A stretch of DNA of 64,000 bases, taken from Chimonanthus salicifolius. Its lineage: Eukaryota; Streptophyta; Magnoliopsida; Laurales; Calycanthaceae. The stretch lies in assembly GCA_013350335.1 (NCBI GenBank), contig CM023534.1, positions 62,001 to 126,000 of the forward strand, given 5' to 3'. Made by a program: the position numbers and the translations under genes. The notes beneath the pieces were generated by a model. That model was not told the origin of the DNA. It saw nothing but the letters and a program-made list of their open reading frames with translations, and made no database searches. Shown here one piece after another: positions 58,401 through 64,000 of the stretch (its first letter is position 1; each line of letters opens with the position of its first letter).

Positions 58401-59868
58401 TCAGCTATTCTATAGTTTGGTCTCTTCTATAAACTGCTCTTCTATTCTCTTTTTAATTGTAATTTGTTGACTACCAATTGAATGGATATTTTGCTCTGGG
58501 TCAATATGTAGAGTGCCTCATCCATGATAGGATGAACTGCTGTGTTGACAAGCCATTGATACTCTGAATGTTCAGATCCATGGTTCCTGTAAATTAGGGC
58601 TGAAATCGGGCAGGGTCGGGTCAGATTTTTTAAAACCCACCCGGCCCGAGTTACTAATATATGGAACCCAACCCGAACTTTTGACCCGGACGTCTTGACC
58701 CGACTCGCATTTTGAACCTCCTTTAGCCTACTTTTTAGTGGGTCGGGTCGGGTTTGATTGGGTCGGGTCGGGTTAACTTAAAAATCTCTCAAACCAACCC
58801 AACCCGAATTCAATGCGGGTTTCTGACTTCTCAACCCGATCCAACCTGCTGTCCCAACTTTCATAACCCAACCCGCATGATTTTCGGGTTGGGCCATGCG
58901 GGTTAGGGCCAAAACCCGACCCGAGTTTCACCCCTCCTTAAATTGAGATTGGGGCTTTGTCAACCTGTGATGCTATATCCTATATGTCTGCTGAGACTCT
59001 TGACACTATAATTAAACTTACAATGGATGAGGATTATCAGTTCCTCTATCTTGTCATCAGATTATTATGTTCCCTGATATACCAGTATGCCACTAGTTCC
59101 ATGTATGGAGCAAATAATTTCCCATAATGGAACGAGGCCTTGTCTATCAAATAAAGATGTAGGTCTGGAGGCTAATCCATTTGTTGAACTGAACCACTGC
59201 TTATCTATTGGTTGCTGCAAATAAAATGTTAAGTTCACATGATGCTCCGTTTCTTCAGTTATTTCCCTTGATTGCAGATCTTTATATGTTTTTGCACTTA
59301 AATCTTTATATAGCGAGGAAAGAGTATATCGTTCATACACACACACATCTTTAACTTGCCTTTTTTTCACTAGGATCGAGATAGGCATATACATATCTGG
59401 CATGGTAAACAGCATCATCACTTCAGCCAAACAATAGGGCACATACATTCTAGTGATGATATGTCAGATCACAAGCCAAGTTTTCAGGTATCATCCCATC
59501 CTCGAGGAAGTGTTGTGGCACCCATGGCTGGGCTAGTGGTTAAGGTTTTGGTGAGTGATGGGGCAGTTGTGGGGGAAGGACAGCCTGTCTTGGTCTTAGA
59601 AGCGATGAAGATGGAGGTTCGTAAGAGTATTGTATCATTCCTCATGTTTTTCTTCATTTCCACAAGTTCTTTGATGGTTTTACTTTTTTTTTTTTATAAA
59701 AAAAAAAAAAAAAAACAACACAAGAAAGAAAAAAATAATGTTCATGGTTTTATTATTCTGTTTCAGCATGTTGTCAAGGCACCCTGTGCTGGGTATGTGC
59801 ATGGGCTTCAAGTTACTCCAGGCCAGCAGATTCTTGACTCCACCATTCTTTTCAGTATTAAGGTATGA
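37255..59868 (+). CDS. MCCA: Methylcrotonoyl-CoA carboxylase subunit alpha (biotin subunit), mitochondrial, 15 exons
   Basis: Biotin-carrying subunit of mitochondrial 3-methylcrotonyl-CoA carboxylase. It carboxylates its biotin with ATP and bicarbonate for the leucine-degradation step run with the beta subunit. Exons: 37255-37629, 39845-39966, 40143-40290, 45121-45258, 47871-47966, 48044-48103, 51414-51506, 51680-51791, 54155-54259, 54354-54490, 54633-54864, 54975-55141, 56035-56151, 59374-59616, 59767-59868. All introns are GT-AG and in phase; 748 aa. Residues 1-48 are Arg/Ser-rich, a likely transit peptide. The biotin carboxylase N-domain starts at [16 protein letters not shown]. The ATP-grasp region holds [10 protein letters not shown] (207-216), catalytic C278 and K286, and [14 protein letters not shown] with E338, N340 and R342. 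The biotinyl domain is about 670-748 with EAMKME and biotinylated K713. A second ATG lies 9 nt inside. The coding sequence appears intact despite TE-filled introns. The last codons ATT AAG GTA TGA could alternatively hide a splice donor. Confidence 0.96.
39984..40027 (+). repeat. (CT)22 microsatellite in MCCA intron 2
   Basis: An uninterrupted CT run starts 17 nt after the exon 2 donor, inside an intron of only 176 nt. A second pyrimidine block of T-runs (40081-40101) precedes the acceptor. Confidence 0.97.
40490..40842 (-). mobile_element. Possible Au/RTE-type retroposon 3' end, minus orientation
   Basis: (ATC)n near 40490-40505 is followed by AACAGCCAATGTCTCATATGTTTGGAGTTAGC. This resembles the reversed 3' end of plant Au-type SINE/RTE retroposons, where a simple-repeat tail is followed by a GCCTTATCCC...TTGGGGTCGGC segment. 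The remainder is too diverged to place. It lies in MCCA intron 3. Confidence 0.35.
40843..40935 (+). mobile_element. Copia LTR-like fragment
   Basis: TTGTAATGTTTTTCACATGTC, TTGACCGAAATATG and GGTGTAATTG match, with substitutions, the segment at about 48706-48775 inside the LTR-like sequence of intron 6. Both are probably pieces of the same copia family LTR. Confidence 0.5.
40975..41180 (-). pseudogene. Ty1-copia integrase fragment, minus orientation
   Basis: Reading the reverse strand gives LQSDNGGEH followed, after a frame change, by [20 protein letters not shown] and [21 protein letters not shown]. This is the integrase core of plant copia elements (…DNGGEY…PQQNGVAERKNRHL…). It is stop- and frameshift-interrupted and ends abruptly next to the LINE that starts near 41290. 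Confidence 0.75.
41290..44425 (+). mobile_element. 5'-truncated L1-type LINE in MCCA intron 3 (sense orientation)
   Basis: A decayed ORF2 is spread over several frames. The pre-RT segment ([20 protein letters not shown]) is at 41340-41440. Reverse transcriptase covers about 41630-42560, with [47 protein letters not shown] as the active-site box, and YLGLPVGG. A zf-RVT-type zinc segment ([18 protein letters not shown]) is at about 43390-43450. RNase H is at about 43810-44225 ([33 protein letters not shown]). Stops and frameshifts occur throughout, so it is dead. The endonuclease half is missing. The T-rich 3' UTR ends near 44425. It accounts for about 3.1 of the 4.8 kb of intron 3. Confidence 0.92.
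44514..44942 (+). mobile_element. Likely solo LTR (429 bp) in MCCA intron 3
   Basis: The segment begins TGTTAGG and ends CCCAACA, giving the short inverted TG...CA termini of an LTR. It is flanked on both sides by TTTTT, compatible with a 5-bp duplication but low in complexity. Inside, ACAGTATATAATGTCTC (about 44697) looks like an LTR TATA region. A CTTTGTACC...AAACCCTAAT leader precedes it and a GTGAGAGTGAGTTGAG R/U5-like stretch follows. No second LTR or internal region was found. Confidence 0.55.
45259..45835. other. MCCA intron 4, first part, no element recognised
   Basis: About 575 bp of unique-looking intron sequence. A short open frame (45503-45688) has no recognisable family. Confidence 0.4.
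45838..46033 (+). mobile_element. tRNA-derived SINE in MCCA intron 4
   Basis: CCCCAAGGAGTTGGCTTGACGG carries an A-box-like TTGGCTTGACGG (about 45850) and GGGTTTGATTT a B-box-like segment (about 45893). The body ends with GATTAATCAGGTGAGACGCC and CACCTTCGGTCATATATATA. Partial relatives occur at 30965-31075, 31362-31400 and 32252. The hAT element that starts at 46042 follows immediately. Confidence 0.7.
46042..47196 (+). mobile_element. 1155-bp non-autonomous hAT element in MCCA intron 4
   Basis: Identical gaatttac flanks the element at 46034-46041 and 47197-47204. The termini CAATGCTTTAAAAATCGATCC and GGCGGGTTTGAAAACACTA are imperfect inverses. Subterminal GGTTCAACCGGGTTCAATTG (left) and GGGTTTGACCGGG / GGTTCAACCACGGG (right) form further inverted matches. 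The middle is AT-rich and contains CAGTCCCACATCGGTAACC with a TATAAATGG about 50 bp on, which is promoter-like. No transposase is encoded. Confidence 0.88.
47205..47870. other. MCCA intron 4, last part, no element recognised
   Basis: About 660 bp of AT-rich intron sequence with no recognised repeat or gene. Confidence 0.4.
48600..48930 (+). mobile_element. Copia-like LTR end with primer-binding site in MCCA intron 6
   Basis: CTATATATACATGTGTACTC (about 48812) looks like an LTR TATA/R region. It is followed by a T/C-rich stretch ending ...TTTTCTACA and then TGGGATTAGAGCC (about 48927-48939), which resembles the TGGTATCAGAGCC primer-binding site complementary to initiator tRNA-Met in copia elements. 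Segment 48706-48775 is related to 40843-40935. The left LTR boundary is not defined. Confidence 0.55.
49150..49372 (+). pseudogene. Ty1-copia RNase H fragment
   Basis: The frame from 49135 contains [38 protein letters not shown] and [14 protein letters not shown], the RNase H domain found at the end of copia polyproteins. The catalytic motifs are partly altered and the frame ends at 49374 beside the minus-strand LINE. With the LTR/PBS upstream it is probably the remains of one internally deleted copia element. Confidence 0.85.
49375..50470 (-). mobile_element. 5'-truncated L1-type LINE, minus orientation, in MCCA intron 6
   Basis: On the reverse strand a zf-RVT zinc segment ([25 protein letters not shown], within 50235-50432) is followed by RNase H pieces about 49900-49560: [20 protein letters not shown]-like strand, [18 protein letters not shown] and GPLVI. 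The RNase H part carries stops and frame changes. The reverse transcriptase region is absent, so only the last third is present. It inserted in the orientation opposite to MCCA and directly abuts the copia RNase H fragment. Confidence 0.82.
50640..50930. repeat. Alternating TACGTA/ATGCAT-rich tract interrupted by a poly-T retroposon tail
   Basis: Positions 50655-50745 and 50865-50905 are dense in GTACATAAG, ATGCATGCAT, TACGTGCATG and ATACATACA words, an alternating purine-pyrimidine composition. Between them, 50750-50865 is TTTTTTTTTTTTCTTTTTTG then AATGATAATATTTTTATTAAGG and a GC-richer stretch, looking like a reversed poly-A tail and 3' end of a retroposon inserted into the tract. A similar start lies at 60360. 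Confidence 0.65.
52088..52175 (+). repeat. (TTG/TTA)n microsatellite in MCCA intron 8
   Basis: Interrupted TTATTATTGTTGTTG and TTATTGTTATTATTATTAC runs, non-coding. Confidence 0.9.
52515..53400 (+). repeat. Pair of related direct repeats in MCCA intron 8
   Basis: About 52515-52705 and 53212-53385 share, in order, GAGAGAC, ATCAATCCAAAC.G, CTCATACTC.CCTACC, TTGTGAATTGG-like, ACACCCAT.CACTTTTTATAC and TTCAAGTAAAA..TGCATTTATC. The sequence between them (52900-53160) has weak resemblance to 57600-57720 (CATGTTTTTCAAGACC). This may be a decayed element with long terminal direct repeats of about 180 bp or a local duplication. No protein motif was seen. Confidence 0.6.
53401..54154. other. MCCA intron 8, last part, unassigned
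   Basis: Intron sequence with overlapping short open frames at 53612-53827 (+) and 53659-54003 (-). Neither shows a family motif. No repeat class recognised. Confidence 0.4.
55314..55408. repeat. (TA)n microsatellite in MCCA intron 12
   Basis: About 47 TA units with a single ACA interruption near 55384, located about 170 nt after the exon 12 donor. Self-complementary. Confidence 0.98.
56152..58594. other. MCCA intron 13, first part
   Basis: No gene recognised. A likely LINE 3' tail lies at about 58125-58195: GGGAGCCCTGTATAAATC then TTCTATACTTGGCTCC and TTTGTATCATCTA, similar to the LINE tail at 9705-9765. Positions 57600-57720 weakly resemble the intron 8 repeat. The rest is unassigned. Confidence 0.45.
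58595..58935 (+). mobile_element. hAT MITE rich in GGGTCGG/CCCAACC in MCCA intron 13
   Basis: The 341-bp element begins TAGGGCTGAAATCGGGCAGG and ends CCCGACCCGAGTTTCACCCCT, imperfect inverses. The interior carries GGGTCGGGTCGGG and CCAACCCAACCCG blocks. The flanks ctgtaaat (58587-58594) and ccttaaat (58936-58943) agree at six of eight positions, consistent with an aged 8-bp duplication. It is the same family as 12768-13112. Confidence 0.75.
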
Positions 59869-62800
59869 TTTATTGCTACTTTCCCTTTTTCCTTCAGTTT
59901 TCTCTTGCTTAATATAATGATTGAAAGTTGTAATGTAGGAATTTTGTCAACTTCAAATATATAATGTAGATTTTCTATATTAAGTTTCACAAATTTTAAT
60001 GGTATTTCCATGAGTCAAACTGGGCTGAGATTTCCCTGTACAAGTGATCCGTTGCATGCTGCTCGTAATGTGGTCTAGCAACTGTTGTAGTATCCACCTG
60101 GATGTGTTACAACTCATGGATTGCTGTTGGTTGAAGGGGGTATTATGTATGGGGGATAGCTGAAATTTCATCCCAAATGGATGGTATGTATCGAGTAATC
60201 AAGGGCATGCCAAATAAAGATTAAAAAAACACTGTGCCCCACATGGCTTAAATCATCATCCAATTAGGTGAAATTTCACCCATCTCTCCCATGTACCAGT
60301 AATTGTTGCACATCCAGGCAAACCCCACAGGCTCTACCAAACAATGTTGTGGTAGTAATTTTTTTTTTTTGAATGAAAGGTTAGTAAGATAACATTCAAA
60401 GGGGAAGCCCAAAACTTTACAATGGAGACCCACAGCCCGGGCCCTAGTGGTAGTAATTCCTTACTAGGACATTCCCATTTGTGATATTATCATGAAATTT
60501 TGAGTGTCTAAAACTAAGAATCTTGTGATATTTTGAGTTTTCCCACTAGTAGCTGTTGTGACATCTTTCAATCAACACCTGAATTAAGACATTTTACAAC
60601 AGTAGCTTATGACATTTTTTTCTGAAAGTCTCTTTATTTGTTAGACATATTAAGCACATTTTAATGAAAATGGATGCATGGAACAACAAATAAGGAAGTA
60701 GTTGGTGAAGAGTATATGAGAGGAAATCCATGGATGGGTCAATAGAAAGATATGATCAAGGTATGTTTTTCTATGGCACAGATTTCTGCTTAGAAGACTT
60801 AGAAATGGCTCCTGTATTAGTATCTACATTTTGAAGTTTTGAGTTACTGGGAGAAGGGACGCCAGTACAGACTTGTAACATAGTGGTCAGAAGCACCATA
60901 ATCAGACAGCAAAATGGGAAACCTAGCCCTGAATGGGGATAAGCATAAACGAATATACTCACAATGCTGGCTCTAGATAAATGGGATAAGATTTCAATGA
61001 TAATGGAGATGATTTTATGGTATTTTTAGTTTTTTTTTTTTTTTAACCATTTATAGCAAGGTTTTCCCCTTTTTTTTTGGATGAGAATTTGGAAAATGAT
61101 ATTAGGATAGCCTTGAGCCTTCAGCTAGTAATACCTGTATCTAAGGATACTGACACTTTTTGAAGAAACCTTCAAATGAATGAGAAAATTGGAAAAGGGG
61201 CTTCTACTCAGTGGTCAAGAAGGAAATGGAGCAATGACTTGCTCATATGCAATGAGGCATCTGAGATCCCATTCTGATGTACACAATGGAAATTGCCATG
61301 AGGCCAATATATTTTTCACAAAGTAGTTTATTTATTTATTTTTAGTAATATTTTAAACAAAATTTTCTTTCATTGAGTTTTGTTCTGGAGTTCTGTTCTC
61401 TGTTTGTTCAGGCTCCAGTGTGGGTGCTGTTGTTTGACCTTCTACTTTAGCTCTTCCTGTATTCTTTCTCCTATTCAATAAAATTGTAATCCCTTCAAAA
61501 AGATAATAATAGAAAAATAAATAAAAAGTCTAATTTAGGTTGGAATTGCTTTAGATAAGTTTGGTTTTATGTTGGGATGAATTTGGGTTTCTTTTCATAA
61601 ACAGAAAGTTGAGTTTTCAAGGTATTGTCAGGGTCTATGGCTAACACTGTAAGGATGTTGTGAATTCTGAGTGTAATATTGGAATTTATTTGCTCATCCA
61701 TCATATTCTAAGTTTAGTGATTCTCATTATTAAAGAAGTGTATGATGGATTCTTACATCACAATTTCTTCTTGATTTCATGTCTATGCTGTACAAACATA
61801 CACAAGGCGCTTGGTACATTGTCGTTTGTCACTGCATGTTTATGTGATTGAATGCATCTCAATCTGTGCGTTGTGTACCTATGTGTGTGCTCATGTATTT
61901 TTGCTTGCATGCTGATGCTAAAACATGTCTTTTTGATATTTGCGAAATTGCATCTAAATTTGAACTACTGAGAGAGAATGGGGATTTTGTCATACAATGA
62001 ACACATTACTACTATAAACTCTTAAGCCTATGTTGTTTTTTTTTTTTTTTTGAAATAATTAAAGATTATGGTTGTTTTTCTTTTATCACTATGAAAATAC
62101 TATCAGAAAAGGAGCGAAGAGCAGTCAAATTAGTTTTAGAAGAGGAAATATCCATGGGGTTCTTAGGAACCAAAACCACAGACTTTTGAGGGAATTCTTA
62201 AAAACAAAAGGAAATTTCCTTTTCTCACATGCTAAGCAAAGTGAATATGTTTACATATCTGAGGGGTTCTACATTGACGTAAATTTCTAAACTAAAACAA
62301 TTTTAAGCTGCTTTTGGTTGGTGTTTAGTCATCTCTCTCTGCATGCAATTTGCTGCTTCATCTAAGTTTGCGCTAGTTTGTGGTGCTTGTGACGCCTCTT
62401 AGAAAAGTAGGCTAGTGGCAAGCCCCTCCTGTCAATGTGTAGCAGCATCGAACAACATCCAACGGCTTTAGTCCATTGGGTTTGCACTAAATTGTGTGAA
62501 GCGAGATGGTAAAGGCATTTTTGTGAAGTGGAAAGAGAAAAAACCACTGGGCCACATTTTGTGCTTGGTTTCATTGATCATTTTCGGTTCATTTGTGGTG
62601 CAAGTTTCCATAGGCATTCAAGAGAAACTAAGTTTTCCTATGAAACCTGCTACTCATGCACGATTTCGTGCAATTTATTTCATAGGAAATCCATTCTGCA
62701 TATAGGAAAGAAGACCCCATTCTCACACATTTCTTCTCACCTCATACCCTACGAAATGATATGAAATTGCTAAATGTGGAACATGACCATGCCCTATCCT

Positions 62801-64000
62801 TTAACCCTACCTGCCACCCAAGTTTGTACTAGATTGTTTTGAATTCCAGTTGATCCAACTTTAGTCCGAAATATGTTCCAACTTGAATGATCTGGACTCA
62901 ACCTTCATGAGGTGGAAAGAAAAAGAACACAGAAGAAATTTCAGAAGAATATTTTCTTCAATTGATGTGTGGACTAAGGTTACAAAGATCTCTTAAATAA
63001 AGGATCATACAGTGAAATTACATGGTTTGGTATAAAAGGAAAGTGAGCTTGAGGTTTACACAAAAATATACACGAGGATATGTAGTCTTTCGACAGACCC
63101 CGAATTCAACCCAATCTGACCTGGTCCAAATCTAACCTGTGACCCAAGCTGACCCAAACCCAAGATATGCTCTCTCCCACAACCTAACCTACCCAAACTC
63201 AACTTGGAAAAGTAGAATTTCAAGTCATTTAGTTTACGAGTAGATCTGTCCTTTCCCTTCCCAAGCTGGGCACGGTTCACAAATTTTGGGACAGCCTGCC
63301 ACCTGACAATTTAATGGGTTTCCAGTGAACCCTCCCACTTTAAATCTGATAATTAACTTGGGTTCAGACTAGGGTCACTTGGGCACGCTCATTATTGGGC
63401 CAAAAAAAAAATAGTAGAAATTCGGTCAGGCTGTTGTTGAACTGAGAACCCAAAGTTACAAACTGGTAGTTGGTGAAATTTGTTGAATATAGGTTGTGTT
63501 TGGATAAAAATAAAGTTTTTCAATGATTTTTCTTAAGTCTTACAATTAACTAGTGGATTTGCATAGACTTTTTAATGTTTCTAGTGACTTGAATATGTGA
63601 CAAATCCATTTTGAACTACATGTATGGTACACTTGCACTGGTGAGGCCCACATACTCTATATTTGAAGATTAAATGGATTGGATGAATGTGATTTGTTTC
63701 TTTGTAGTTTTCCGGTGATTTCTCACACAATGTTTAGAATTTAGATGAGTAAGCAAACTTTTTTTTAGTGAAATCTTTGATTTCTTTTCTGATGAGAAAG
63801 TAAACAAATGTGTTCTAAAGGTATTCCGATAATTGTGAAAGAAAAAAAAAATGAAATCCAATTATCTGGAGCTCTTATTTCATGGTAATTGATAGTGTAC
63901 TGGGCTGCTATCATTTCCATTCTTGCATTCATGCATATTTTATCTGCCTTCCTATCTACTCTAGTGTATTGAAACCGTGTATGCTTTTGAACCAGAATGA
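59869..64000. other. Downstream intergenic region, no gene seen
   Basis: About 4.1 kb after the MCCA stop. Seen: a candidate poly(A) signal at 60213; a reversed retroposon tail at about 60359-60450 (T-run then GAATGAAAGGTTAGTAAG), similar to 50750; and a LINE-like 3' tail near 61395-61495 (GTGCTGTTGTTTGACC...CAATAAAATTGTAATCCC). A GACCC/AACCC-rich stretch at 63090-63190 resembles the MITE family at 12768 but has no ends. Small frames at 62072-62764 have no recognisable family. Confidence 0.5.
60213..60218 (+). terminator. Candidate MCCA poly(A) signal
   Basis: AATAAA, 345 nt after the MCCA stop codon, is the first canonical hexamer downstream on this strand. Plant poly(A) signals are loose, so the AATATAATG near 59911 could serve instead. 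Confidence 0.3.

Overview
This is a stretch of a flowering-plant nuclear genome. The evidence is two spliced plant genes with GT-AG introns, very AT-rich spacers and many plant-type transposable elements. Introns of 2-5 kb filled with retroelement debris suggest a medium-to-large genome. Species and clade cannot be read from the sequence; a magnoliid or similar lineage is only a guess.

Layout. Positions 1-7623 hold most of a large hAT DNA transposon. It has terminal arrays of the palindrome ATATCGGCCGATAT, a roughly 159-bp tandem array running up to the transposase start, and a decayed BED/DUF659/hAT-dimerisation transposase. Small non-autonomous relatives with the same palindromes lie at 1-293, 9045-9563 (perfect 8-bp target duplication, inside a LINE tail), 16936-17318 and 21666-22016, with a remnant near 7912. 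The rest of 7.6-23.6 kb is gene-poor, AT-rich DNA with other MITEs, one SINE family, LINE tails and local duplications.

Positions 23852-31714 (+) encode an apparently intact 12-exon subgroup-3 sulfate transporter, 654 aa, very like SULTR3;1. Positions 31.7-37.2 kb are intergenic, with a hAT MITE ending about 0.5 kb upstream of the next gene.

Positions 37255-59868 (+) encode an apparently intact 15-exon MCCA gene, the biotin-carrying alpha subunit of mitochondrial 3-methylcrotonyl-CoA carboxylase (leucine breakdown), 748 aa. The gene spans 22.6 kb because its introns hold a degenerate LINE, copia fragments, a likely solo LTR, a SINE, a 1.15-kb hAT element, a minus-strand LINE and microsatellites. 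Positions 59.9-64 kb are downstream spacer with no recognised gene.

The two host genes are not obviously linked in function, although one supplies sulfate and the other degrades leucine. The most unusual content is the palindrome-array hAT family with its promoter-adjacent tandem array and phased A-tract array. No tRNA or rRNA gene, organellar DNA, CRISPR array or endogenous virus was recognised.
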